Shown here piece after piece: positions 34,955 through 43,678 of a stretch of 64,000 nucleotides of DNA. Within the stretch, counting starts at the first letter, position 1. The number at the start of each line of letters is the position of its first letter. A program made the position numbers and the translations under genes. Source of the stretch: WLWS01 sp965243105 (GTDB lineage: Bacteria; Pseudomonadota; Gammaproteobacteria; Eutrophobiales; Eutrophobiaceae); assembly GCA_965243105.1 (NCBI GenBank), contig CBDEUC010000003.1, positions 310,001-374,000 of the forward strand, written 5' to 3'. Under the pieces are notes generated by a model. That model saw only the letters and a program-made list of their open reading frames with translations. It ran no database searches and was not told the DNA's origin.

Positions 34955-35959
34955 ATGGACCAGGAAAAACTGGAAGCACTGCGTAAAAAATACAGCGACA
35001 AGCAGTACCACGATGTAGAGACACCCGAGTTTCAACAGGCCATGATCGGTGCAACCGACCTGGGAGCCGGTATCGCCACGCTTGTTGATGCGCCATACCA
35101 GCCGAATCTTGATGGGCTCGATATCGCCCTGATTGGTATTCCCTTTGATTCCGGCGTGTTTCACCGCACCGGCGCCCGTTTCGGGCCACGGGCAATTCGC
35201 GATTTTTCCATGACAGTAGGTCCATTCAATCACCAGACCCGGGTCAGCCCATTTAGTCTTTGCAAGATCGCAGACGTTGGTGATGTGCCAAACCTGCATG
35301 GCTTTAGCCTCGAAGAAGGCATACAGACCATAGAGGATTATTATCACAAGGTAATTGATGCAGGCGTAATTCCCGTATCAGCGGGAGGCGACCATTCTGT
35401 GACCTATCCCGTAATGAAAGCGGTTGGCCGGGATCGGCCCATTGGTATGCTTCACGTGGATGCCCATTGTGACACCATGGGCGCCGCGGATGATCACAAG
35501 TTCCATCACGGTGGCCCGTTCAGGCACGCTGTACTGGATGGCGTACTGGATCCGGAGCGCTGTGTACAAATTGGTATTCGAGGTTCGGCAGAAGTTTTCT
35601 GGGAGTTTTCCCATGATTCCGGCATGACAGTCATTTACGCCCAGGAATTCCACCAGATGGGCGTGCAGGCTGCCATAGAAAAAGCCAGGGAAGTGCTTGG
35701 TGATGGCCCCACCTATATCACGTTTGACGTGGACGGCCTTGATCCGGTTTATGCCCCGGGTACCGGGACCCCTGAAGTTGGTGGACTTTCTACTGCAGAC
35801 GCATTGCAATTACTACGTGGTATGCGCGGCTTGAACATTATTGGCGGTGACCTTGTAGAAGTTGCACCGGCCTACGATGCGACCACGAACACGGCACAGG
35901 TAGGAAAACAGATGCTATTTGAAATACTCTGTCTTGTTGCAGAGAGCCAGTTTGGTTGA
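34955..35959 (+). CDS. Agmatinase / guanidino-acid hydrolase family (ureohydrolase)
   Basis: A 334-residue ureohydrolase with the binuclear-manganese ligands in 'SAGGDHSVTYP', 'LHVDAHCDT' and 'TFDVDGLDPVYAPGTGTPE'. The product is urea plus an amine. Agmatine, guanidinobutyrate, guanidinopropionate or free guanidine are all possible substrates for this family. The ATG 34955 follows GGGGAGATAGAG and lies two bases after the MFS stop. No decarboxylase for arginine is present nearby, which speaks slightly for an imported guanidino compound. Confidence 0.88.
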   Translation: MDQEKLEALRKKYSDKQYHDVETPEFQQAMIGATDLGAGIATLVDAPYQPNLDGLDIALIGIPFDSGVFHRTGARFGPRAIRDFSMTVGPFNHQTRVSPFSLCKIADVGDVPNLHGFSLEEGIQTIEDYYHKVIDAGVIPVSAGGDHSVTYPVMKAVGRDRPIGMLHVDAHCDTMGAADDHKFHHGGPFRHAVLDGVLDPERCVQIGIRGSAEVFWEFSHDSGMTVIYAQEFHQMGVQAAIEKAREVLGDGPTYITFDVDGLDPVYAPGTGTPEVGGLSTADALQLLRGMRGLNIIGGDLVEVAPAYDATTNTAQVGKQMLFEILCLVAESQFG

Positions 35960-36000
35960 TTTATAGTATTCTGCAAGGTAATTATATACCACTCATGTAG

Positions 36001-36049
36001 GGTCGAATTAATTCGACCGTGATTAACAAATGGCGGAATGAATTCCGCC
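36001..36049. repeat. REP-like palindrome pair, copy 2
   Basis: GGTCGAATTAATTCGACC (36001-36018) and GGCGGAATGAATTCCGCC (36032-36049), each with perfect 8-base arms. The first is preceded by TGTAG and the second followed by CTGCA, so the heads face outward, the reverse of the pair at 5224-5313. It lies between the agmatinase-like gene and the DUF485 gene. Confidence 0.8.
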
Positions 36050-36089
36050 CTGCATGAAATCCCCCCGGGAGAGCAAAATAAAAATAACA

Positions 36090-36413
36090 ATGCAGCCCGA
36101 TGTAGATATTCAGCGATTGGCAGGATCTGAAGTCCTTCGTTCCCTTCTCAAGCGCAAGGTGCGGATGTGCTTTACATTGAGCACTATCATGACGCTGGTT
36201 TTTTTCAGCTACTTTTTTGCCCTGGCCTGGCTTCCCGAGTGGATGGGCAGCCGCGCCTTTAGCGGCAGTAGTGTCAGTAATGGCGTCTACTTCACCGTTG
36301 TAGCGGTACTGTTTGGTGTCGCTATATCTGCATATTACATCTGGTGGGCGCGTCGTCACTTCGACGGCCAGCTACAGGATATTCTCAGGGAACACGGTCT
36401 TGAAGAACAATAG
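36090..36413 (+). CDS. DUF485 (YjcH-like) membrane subunit, copy 1
   Basis: A protein of about 107 residues with two membrane spans ('TLSTIMTLVFFSYFFALAWL' and 'YFTVVAVLFGVAISAYYI') and the terminal cytoplasmic helix 'HFDGQLQDILREHGLEEQ'. YjcH partners the acetate symporter ActP in E. coli. ATG 36090 is preferred because the in-frame ATG at 36054 sits in the flank of the REP-like repeat. The 3' end overlaps the symporter gene. Confidence 0.82.
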   Translation: MQPDVDIQRLAGSEVLRSLLKRKVRMCFTLSTIMTLVFFSYFFALAWLPEWMGSRAFSGSSVSNGVYFTVVAVLFGVAISAYYIWWARRHFDGQLQDILREHGLEEQ

Positions 36414-38079
36414 ACGGTTCTGCCTGTCACTCTGTATCTCGTTTTTGCCGGCGATATTTTTATCTCCCTATGCATTGGCTGCCGATGCAATCAGCGGAGA
36501 AGTAGAAAAACAGCCACTGAATTTAACAGCCATTGGCATGTTTCTGCTGTTTGTGCTGAGTACGCTGCTGATTACCTGGTGGGCCGCCAGGCGTACGCAC
36601 TCACGCAAGGATTTTTACGCCGCCGGTGGCGGTATCCCGGCATGGCAAAACGGCGTCGCCATTTCCGGCGATTTCATGTCAGCAGCAACCTTTCTCGGTA
36701 TTTCAAGCGCGCTGTACTTCAATGGTCTTGATGCGCTTACCCTTGTTTTCGGGGCGCTGGGCAGCTGGCCTATTATTCTTTTCCTTGTATCTGAACGCCT
36801 GAGAAACCTGGGTCGCTTTACCTTTATTGATGTCCTTTCCCTCAGGCTTGATGCCCGGCCGATTGGCCTGGTTGCGGCGCTGGGGTCGATGTCAGTGCTG
36901 GTTTTTTACCTGATTGGGCAGCTAGTCGGTGCCGGCAAGTTAATCGAGTTACTGTTTGGGCTGGATTACATTGTTGCCGTATCGAGCGTCAGTATATTGA
37001 TGATCCTTTATGTCAGCTTTGGTGGCATGCTCGCCACTACCTGGGTTCAATTTATCAAGGCTATCCTGCTGGTGCTTGGTGGCAGTATCGTAACTTTCCT
37101 GCTGGTTCGACATTTTGATTACAATATGGCCGAGCTTTTTCGAAGCGCCGCCCAAACGCATCCCAGGGGACAGGAACTCTATGCACCGGGCGGCTGGCTA
37201 AAGGAACCCATGTCGGTTATTTCAGTGGGGCTCACTTCCCTGCTCGGATTTATCGGGCTGCCGCATATATTAATGCGGCTTTTTACTGTCAAGAATGCCA
37301 ACGAAGCGCGCAAATCGGCTTTTTATGCTATCTCGATAATCGGCTACTTCAACCTTCTTATCCTGGTCATGGGTTTCGGCGCAGTTTCGCTGATCATGTT
37401 TAACCCGGAATACCACGATGCCAGCGGCACCCTCGTTGGTGGCAGGAACATGGTAATGCTGCACCTGTCTCACACGCTTGGTGGAAACGTACTGCTGGGC
37501 TTTCTCTCTGCTGTCACCTTTGCCACGATCCTGGCAGTTGTTTCAGGCCTTACCCTGGCAGCCGCGGCCACCATCGCTCACGATCTTTATGCGAAGACGC
37601 TTTTCCCGGGTAAATCAACGGAAAAATCCGAGTTGCTGGTATCACGGATATCGGTCATTGCTATTGGCCTGCTTGGAATATTGCTTGGACTGGCATTTGA
37701 GAAACAGAACGTGGTGTTTGTCACGACCATGGCCCTGGCCGTCGCGGGTAGCGTTAACGCGCCCTTACTCCTCGCGTCGCTGTTCTGGCGTGGCCTTACC
37801 ACCCGCGGAGCAATCGCCGGCAGCCTGCTTGGTCTCGCCAGTTCGGTTGGCTTGATCATTGTCGGGCCGCAGGTCTGGGTACCGATACTGGGCATGGAAA
37901 GGGCGATTTTTCCCTGGGTATACCCAACCGTGGTCTCGGCGCCCCTCGCCTTTGCGGCGCTCTGGCTTTTTTCTGTTACAGATAAGAGCAAACGGGCAGA
38001 ACTCGACCGGCGGGCCTTTGATGAACTGCTAATTCGTTCAGAAACCGGTATAGGTAAAGCCGCTGCAGCTTCCCATTAA
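36400..38079 (+). CDS. Sodium:solute symporter, ActP (cation/acetate) type, copy 1
   Basis: An SSS-family carrier of about 559 residues: signal-like N-terminus ('FLPAIFLSPYALAADA'), about 13 membrane spans, and family blocks 'DFYAAGGGIPAWQNGVAISG', 'FLGISSALYFNG' and 'GLPHILMRLFTV'. It imports a short carboxylate with Na+ or H+. The TTG at 36400 has AGGGA eight bases upstream and gives the normal ActP N-terminus, overlapping the DUF485 gene by 14 bases. The ATG at 36313 would overlap it by 101. Substrate not certain: acetate, glycolate, pyruvate or a halogenated acid. Confidence 0.88.
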   Translation: MKNNRRFCLSLCISFLPAIFLSPYALAADAISGEVEKQPLNLTAIGMFLLFVLSTLLITWWAARRTHSRKDFYAAGGGIPAWQNGVAISGDFMSAATFLGISSALYFNGLDALTLVFGALGSWPIILFLVSERLRNLGRFTFIDVLSLRLDARPIGLVAALGSMSVLVFYLIGQLVGAGKLIELLFGLDYIVAVSSVSILMILYVSFGGMLATTWVQFIKAILLVLGGSIVTFLLVRHFDYNMAELFRSAAQTHPRGQELYAPGGWLKEPMSVISVGLTSLLGFIGLPHILMRLFTVKNANEARKSAFYAISIIGYFNLLILVMGFGAVSLIMFNPEYHDASGTLVGGRNMVMLHLSHTLGGNVLLGFLSAVTFATILAVVSGLTLAAAATIAHDLYAKTLFPGKSTEKSELLVSRISVIAIGLLGILLGLAFEKQNVVFVTTMALAVAGSVNAPLLLASLFWRGLTTRGAIAGSLLGLASSVGLIIVGPQVWVPILGMERAIFPWVYPTVVSAPLAFAALWLFSVTDKSKRAELDRRAFDELLIRSETGIGKAAAASH

Positions 38080-38163
38080 AGCTGTCCTGTTTATTGAGTA
38101 CAGAAATGTAAGCCGATAAGGTTTAGAATAGCTTGTAAAACGGATAAGGGGAGCGGGGGCGAA

Positions 38164-40365
38164 ATGATATTCTTTTCCAACAAGCAGAGACCATTCCACT
38201 ATAGCTACTTTCCCCTGGAAAGATTGCAAAGGGATGACAGCATCGCCAAAGAAGAACGGGAAGCCGCTTCCAACCCCAGTCCATCCTCGCGTCCTCGCAC
38301 TAACAACACCTATTCCCTCGCTGTAGATAAGTACCACGACATCTTCAAGGCATTTTGTCGCGGTGACAAGGCTGCCGCTGAAGCCCCGGTTCCCGATGAC
38401 CTTGAACGAAGGATGATCGATATCAAGGGTGCCGGTTATTTCCTTGATGCCAGCCAGATCGGAATTTGCGAGTTGTCCGATTCCTGCTGGTACCAGGACG
38501 CAACGCAGGAAGATCATAGCCACGCCATCGTTGTCATGGTCGAGTACAGTCGCTTGCCGGAGAAAGACAACCGGGCCAGGGAATGGCTTGATGGTTCGAT
38601 TCATAGCACCGCGGAAATGCGAGCCTTTGAAGTGGCAGTTGGAATCGCCAATCACATTCGTTCAATGGGTTTTGATGCTGTCGCCCACGATGATGAAAAT
38701 GAACAACTTGACGTGAAGCGCCTCACAGTACTCGCAGGTCTTGGCGTACGAAAGGGAGATGAAGTAGTTAACCCTTTTATTGAAAACAATTATGCAGTGG
38801 CACTTGTCAGCACCAGTTACAAGCTGGCTTGCGATAAACCTGTTGCAAAGACGTCAGCCAACGGTAAAAACCTGGGATGGTGGATTGGCCTGGGTGGCGC
38901 TACTTCCGGGCTGGAACGCTGGCGCAGGAGCAGCCGTGCAACTCACCTGAGCAACTATCCCATGGAGCAGGTCGACCGCGTGGACCATCCCACCACCCAG
39001 ATCTTTGCCGATGAAGTGCCCCGTGTACCAAAGCGTGCCGGATTTTTTGAGCGTGCCATTCACGGCGACCTGGGCGGCAAGGCCCAGCGCGAACGGGCCA
39101 GGTTTTCATTTAAACATCCCTTTGCCGATGGCATGTTAAAGCAGATCCGTGCCATGGTGCCTCACCAGGACGGTGATATTGCCAGCGAATTTGCAGCCGG
39201 CACCGAGAACGCAGAGGCCAATACGAGGGCCTTGAAGTCCCTCAGCTATGCCCTGGGTTCAGAAGTCACCGGTATCTGCGAAATACCGGAGTACGCCTGG
39301 TATTCGCACAAGGAAGACGGATCGGAAATTAAGCCTTACAACAGGTACGCCGTCGTGTGTCTCATTGACCAGGGATATGACACCATGGAAGGCGCGTCCG
39401 GTGATGATTTTATTTCCGGGGCACAATCAATGCGCGCCTACATGCGCGGAGCCCTCATTGCGGGCATCATGGCTGAACACCTGCGCAATCTCGGTCATTC
39501 ATCCCGGCCGCAGACCAACGCGGATTCCCACCTGTTACACATCCCACTGGTACTCTGGGCCGGTCTTGGAGAGTTAAGCCGTATTGGCGAGCTTGTCCTG
39601 AACCCCTTTATAGGCCCCCGTTTTAAAACCGTGGTAATGACCACTGACCTGCCGCTGATACCTGACAAGCCCATCGACTTTGGCCTGCAGTATTTCTGCT
39701 CCAACTGCCAGAAATGTGCAAGGGAATGTCCCTGCGATGCCATTCCCTACGGAGACAAGGTGGTTTTCAACGGCTACGAGATATGGAAACCGGATGTGGA
39801 ACGTTGTACCCGTTACCGCCTCACCAACCAGCGCGGACTGGCATGCGGGCGCTGCATGAAAACCTGTCCATTGAACAAGGTGATTTCCTGGGATGGTCCC
39901 ATCGCCACGCAAATCGCCAGCTGGTGCGGTGTGAATGCACGATTTCTTAAGCCCCTGCTGGTTCCCATCGCGGTAAAACTGGATGACATGCTGGGGCATG
40001 GCGTACGAAATCCCAACAAGAAGTGGTGGCTTGATCTTGAAATCGTCGATGGTGTTTGTGTTGAACCAACCAAGGGGGTCAACCAGAGAGACCTTGATGT
40101 AAACAAGAAGATTGACCTGAAAAAGCACAAGGTGGCCTATTACCACGCGAATATGATGCCTGCACCCAACACAGCAGGCATGGTGCAGGACGTGGCACGA
40201 AAAGAAGGACTTGCCGCAGCAGAGCTTGTAGAAACCGTACCCGAAGCACTGGCCAGGCGAAATCGCGGCGAAGCGAAACCATTGCACTATATTCCGACAC
40301 CTCCACTAGCGCCTGAAGAACTTGAAACATCCGATGTGGAGCGCTTCAATCCTTATAAGAACTAG
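38164..40365 (+). CDS. Long cytosolic reductive dehalogenase homologue, NpRdhA/BhbA type
   Basis: A 733-residue protein with an internal duplication: residues about 86-225 are a degenerate copy of the cobalamin module at 357-500 ('GICELSDSCWY' against 'GICEIPEYAWY'). Iron-sulfur motifs are C512, C515, C518, C522 and C548, C561, C564, C568. Tyr426, Lys488 and Arg552 occur at the very residue numbers I recall for the catalytic Tyr and substrate-binding Lys/Arg of Nitratireductor NpRdhA, an ortho-halophenol dehalogenase. No Tat signal and no fused reductase domain, so electrons must come from a separate ferredoxin or flavodoxin. AGCGGGGG precedes the ATG. It lies between two symporter pairs. Confidence 0.87.
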   Translation: MIFFSNKQRPFHYSYFPLERLQRDDSIAKEEREAASNPSPSSRPRTNNTYSLAVDKYHDIFKAFCRGDKAAAEAPVPDDLERRMIDIKGAGYFLDASQIGICELSDSCWYQDATQEDHSHAIVVMVEYSRLPEKDNRAREWLDGSIHSTAEMRAFEVAVGIANHIRSMGFDAVAHDDENEQLDVKRLTVLAGLGVRKGDEVVNPFIENNYAVALVSTSYKLACDKPVAKTSANGKNLGWWIGLGGATSGLERWRRSSRATHLSNYPMEQVDRVDHPTTQIFADEVPRVPKRAGFFERAIHGDLGGKAQRERARFSFKHPFADGMLKQIRAMVPHQDGDIASEFAAGTENAEANTRALKSLSYALGSEVTGICEIPEYAWYSHKEDGSEIKPYNRYAVVCLIDQGYDTMEGASGDDFISGAQSMRAYMRGALIAGIMAEHLRNLGHSSRPQTNADSHLLHIPLVLWAGLGELSRIGELVLNPFIGPRFKTVVMTTDLPLIPDKPIDFGLQYFCSNCQKCARECPCDAIPYGDKVVFNGYEIWKPDVERCTRYRLTNQRGLACGRCMKTCPLNKVISWDGPIATQIASWCGVNARFLKPLLVPIAVKLDDMLGHGVRNPNKKWWLDLEIVDGVCVEPTKGVNQRDLDVNKKIDLKKHKVAYYHANMMPAPNTAGMVQDVARKEGLAAAELVETVPEALARRNRGEAKPLHYIPTPPLAPEELETSDVERFNPYKN

Positions 40366-40448
40366 AAAACAGGAAAAGTAAATTTATGCTTCGCTGACAC
40401 GCGACAGGTACTCCGGCTTAAATAATAAAAACAGTTAATCAATATTTT

Positions 40449-40467
40449 GCCCTTTCACGGGCTTTTT
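40449..40467 (+). terminator. Weak Rho-independent terminator after the long dehalogenase homologue
   Basis: GCCC (40449-40452) pairs with GGGC (40459-40462) around TTTCAC, followed by T5. The stem is short. It lies 84 bases past the dehalogenase stop and 20 bases before the next gene, so it may attenuate rather than end the transcript. Confidence 0.45.
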
Positions 40468-40486
40468 CTTCTGGGGGGAGAAAGTG

Positions 40487-40840
40487 ATGAGCAAGCATCA
40501 CTACGACCATATTCGTAGTAACAAAAAGTTTCATGAGCTTGTAAAACAAAAATCCAGGCTGGGCTGGTCGCTGGCTGCGCTGATGCTGGTTGTCTACTTC
40601 AGCTTTATCCTGGTAATCGCTTTCTTTCCTCAATGGCTCGGCGTACCGCTGGCCGCAAACAGTGTCCTGACCTGGGGGCTCGCCGTGGGTATTGCCATAA
40701 TACTGTTTACCTTTGCGCTCACCGGTTTTTACGTGCACAAGGCGAATAACCTTTACGATGTGCTGATGCGAGAGGTGATTGACGCATCAACGCGGCACGT
40801 CGATGGAATTACTGAAAACGGGGAGGGAGAATCATCATGA
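40487..40840 (+). CDS. DUF485 (YjcH-like) membrane subunit, copy 2
   Basis: A 117-residue protein of the same family as the one at 36090, with two spans ('LAALMLVVYFSFILVIAFF' and 'LAVGIAIILFTFALTGFYV'). ATG 40487 follows GGGGGGAGA. The preceding GTG is in frame but closer to the ribosome site. The stop overlaps the next start as ATGA. Confidence 0.87.
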   Translation: MSKHHYDHIRSNKKFHELVKQKSRLGWSLAALMLVVYFSFILVIAFFPQWLGVPLAANSVLTWGLAVGIAIILFTFALTGFYVHKANNLYDVLMREVIDASTRHVDGITENGEGESS

Positions 40841-42411
40841 GCGCGGACATCAATATCAGCGCCATTTCAATGTTCTTCGTGTTTGTCGCTGCTACTCTCG
40901 GAATTACCTACTGGGCGGCAAGACAAACCAGGACCGCGAGTGACTATTACGCGGCCGGCGGTGGAATCAGCGGTTTCCAGAATGGGCTTGCCATTGCCGG
41001 CGACTACATGTCCGCAGCTTCCTTCCTTGGCATTTCTGCACTGGTATTCAGCTCAGGCTTTGATGGACTGATTTACTCAATTGGTTTCCTTGTGGGCTGG
41101 CCAATCATTCTTTTCCTGCTGGCGGAACGCCTGAGAAACCTGGGTAAATACACTTTTTCCGACGTAGCCTCGTATCGCCTGCAACAGCGGCCGATTCGCT
41201 TGATGGCAGCCTGCGGCTCACTGGCAGTGGTGTTGCTTTACCTTATTGCGCAAATGGTGGGTGCGGGCAAATTGATACAGCTGCTGTTTGGCCTGCCCTA
41301 CGAGTACGCTGTTGTCATGGTCGGTGTGCTCATGGTTATCTACGTCAGCGTAGGTGGCATGATCGCCACCACCTGGGTACAAATTATCAAGGCCTGCCTT
41401 TTGCTGGGCGGGGCTACTGTACTGGCATTCCTGGTTCTAATGCAGATGGAGTTTTCCCTGGACAAGCTGTTTCAGTCCGCGGTTGATTTTCATGATAAGG
41501 GACAGTCAATCATGGCACCCGGCACCCTGGTATCCGACCCTGTTTCTGCTATTTCACTGGGGCTTGCCCTGATGTTTGGTACGGCCGGGTTGCCACACAT
41601 ATTGATGCGTTTTTTTACCGTACCCGATGCAAAACAGGCACGTCGCTCGGTCTTTTACGCCACCGGGTTTATCGGCTACTTCTATATCCTGACTTTCGTT
41701 ATCGGTTTCGGTGCCATCGTTTTCGTTTCAACCAACGCTGCTTTCAAGGATACCGCCGGCGCCTTGATCGGCGGTAATAACATGGCCGCTATTCACCTTT
41801 CGCAGGCCATGGGTGGCGATCTCTTTCTCGGATTTATCTCCGCGGTCGCCTTTGCAACAATTCTTGCCGTGGTTTCCGGTCTCACCCTGGCAGGCGCTGC
41901 AGCCGTATCTCACGATCTCTACGCCCACTGCTATATGAATGGCCAGGCATCAGAAAAAAGCGAGATCAAAGTGTCACGCCTGGCTACGATCACCCTCGGT
42001 ATTGCGGCCATTGCCCTTGGTATTCTTTTTGAGAAACAGAATATCGCCTTCATGGTCGGCCTTGCCTTTGCCATCGCCGCCAGCGCAAACTTTCCCGTAC
42101 TGTTTTTTTCCATGTTCTGGGACAAGCTGAGCACGAGGGGAGCAGTTATCGGAGGCTGGGTGGGACTGGTTTCGGCGGTCACCATGGTCATACTCGGACC
42201 AATAGTCTGGGTGGACATTCTTGGGAATGCCGAGGCAATTTTTCCATGGAAGTACCCGGCTCTTTTCTCAATGAGTGCTGGCATCGTCTGCCTGGTCATT
42301 TTTTCAATCCTGGACAAAAGCGAAATTGCCCTTGAAGAGCAGGAAGCTTTCAGCGACCAGTTTGTACGTTCAATGACCGGTATTGGCGCGGAGCAGGCCG
42401 CAGAACACTAG
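40837..42411 (+). CDS. Sodium:solute symporter, ActP type, copy 2
   Basis: A 524-residue SSS carrier, paralogous to the one at 36400: 'DYYAAGGGISGFQNGLAIAG', 'SAASFLGISALVFSSGF', 'GTAGLPHILMRFFTV'. It lacks the N-terminal signal sequence of copy 1. ATGA overlap with the DUF485 gene shows coupled translation. The stop codon shares CTAG with the stop of convergent mgtE. Substrate not certain, probably a short carboxylate. Confidence 0.9.
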   Translation: MSADINISAISMFFVFVAATLGITYWAARQTRTASDYYAAGGGISGFQNGLAIAGDYMSAASFLGISALVFSSGFDGLIYSIGFLVGWPIILFLLAERLRNLGKYTFSDVASYRLQQRPIRLMAACGSLAVVLLYLIAQMVGAGKLIQLLFGLPYEYAVVMVGVLMVIYVSVGGMIATTWVQIIKACLLLGGATVLAFLVLMQMEFSLDKLFQSAVDFHDKGQSIMAPGTLVSDPVSAISLGLALMFGTAGLPHILMRFFTVPDAKQARRSVFYATGFIGYFYILTFVIGFGAIVFVSTNAAFKDTAGALIGGNNMAAIHLSQAMGGDLFLGFISAVAFATILAVVSGLTLAGAAAVSHDLYAHCYMNGQASEKSEIKVSRLATITLGIAAIALGILFEKQNIAFMVGLAFAIAASANFPVLFFSMFWDKLSTRGAVIGGWVGLVSAVTMVILGPIVWVDILGNAEAIFPWKYPALFSMSAGIVCLVIFSILDKSEIALEEQEAFSDQFVRSMTGIGAEQAAEH

Positions 42412-43646
42412 GTCAGCATTACCGTAGCCAGGGCAAGCAGGAACCCGATACTCAGTATATCTGTTGCAGTAGTGAGGAATATGGTTGATGCCGTTACCGG
42501 GTCAGCCCCTGCTCTTTCAAGGGTTAGCGGAACCATCACCCCGATAATCCCGCTCACGATACAGGCGCCGATCATGGAAAGTGCCACGACCACGGCCAAT
42601 ACCATCGGCGATGTGGCACCCATAATGGTGGCATAAAAGAACATCGTTGCACCGGCTGTGATTCCCACGAGCAGGCCGTTACTCAGGCCAAGCATGGCTT
42701 CCTTGGCTATCAGCTTTTTACCCATTCCTGGCTTGAGTTCTTTCAGGGTCATGCTTCTCAGGGTAACAGCAAGCGCCTGGCAGCCGGTATTTCCGGATTG
42801 TCCGGCAAGAACCGGCAGGAAAGCGGCGAGGACCACGACCCGGGCAATGGTATCTTCAAAAACGCCGACGACCGCTCCTGCCATCAGCGCTGTGAGCAGG
42901 TTCAACTGCAACCATGGATGCCGGTAACGTAAGCAGGTCAACCATGGCGTATTAACTTGTTCGACCTTTTCCACGCCCATCATGTTGGCCGGTAAGGCAG
43001 TCAGCTGGTAATTTCTTCTCTCAAACAGGGCATAACCATGTACGAAACCAAGCAGACGCTTGTTCTTGTCGCATACCGGGTACATCGGGTAATGACGCAT
43101 CAACACCGCCGACATGGCATCTTCAATCGAGGTCTCGGCAACAAAATAAAATGGCTCACTGACCATTACATCGCGCAGGAGATCGTCCGGTTCCGCCAGC
43201 AACAGGTCGCGCATGACGATAATGCCTTCCAGTTTCATGCCTTCGCTTATTGCAAAAGCATAGATAATATTTCGCTTTTCCGATATGACACGAAGATCTT
43301 CAATCACATCTCCAACCCTTGCATCTGTCGGAAACGTGGGAGGTAGCGGTTCCATCAGTCGGCCCACGCTGTCCTCCTCGTAATTTAAATTCAAAGACCA
43401 CTGGTCTCCGATTGTCGCATCCAGGTTAGCGAATAACTCCTCCGCCCTGGATTGCGGGAAAAGGGATAAAAGGCGTACTGCGAGATCGTACTCGAGTCGC
43501 TGCAGGACAGCCGCAACCGTCGCATCGCTTTCTCTTTCCAGCAGTACTACGGCATCAAGTGGCGCACGACGTCGTACAGAATGGATAATTTGCTGCAGGC
43601 GGGCCTCATCGACGACTCCCCCACCCTGTCTCTCTGGGTCGCTCAT
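42408..43646 (-). CDS. mgtE: Magnesium transporter MgtE
   Basis: A 412-residue protein with the MgtE layout: N-terminal superhelical domain (to about residue 110, short for the family), two CBS domains (about 115-235, 'DVMVSEPFYFVAETSIEDAM'), plug helix and five membrane spans. The pore block is 'GQSGNTGCQALAVTLRS'. It admits Mg2+ down its gradient, gated by the CBS domains. No riboswitch was seen upstream. Confidence 0.9.
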   Translation of the reverse strand: MSDPERQGGGVVDEARLQQIIHSVRRRAPLDAVVLLERESDATVAAVLQRLEYDLAVRLLSLFPQSRAEELFANLDATIGDQWSLNLNYEEDSVGRLMEPLPPTFPTDARVGDVIEDLRVISEKRNIIYAFAISEGMKLEGIIVMRDLLLAEPDDLLRDVMVSEPFYFVAETSIEDAMSAVLMRHYPMYPVCDKNKRLLGFVHGYALFERRNYQLTALPANMMGVEKVEQVNTPWLTCLRYRHPWLQLNLLTALMAGAVVGVFEDTIARVVVLAAFLPVLAGQSGNTGCQALAVTLRSMTLKELKPGMGKKLIAKEAMLGLSNGLLVGITAGATMFFYATIMGATSPMVLAVVVALSMIGACIVSGIIGVMVPLTLERAGADPVTASTIFLTTATDILSIGFLLALATVMLT

Positions 43647-43678
43647 GGTTGTTAGTCTCTTGCAAAAATTTTACCTGC

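Noticed and set aside
34775..35959. Agmatinase start at 34775
   Set aside because: It would overlap the MFS gene by 178 bases and adds a non-homologous leader; ATG 34955 has a good ribosome site.
42408..42411. Shared CTAG stop codons at 14850-14853 and 42408-42411 as a regulatory device
   Set aside because: Convergent genes sharing CTAG is a common economy of compact genomes and needs no special explanation.
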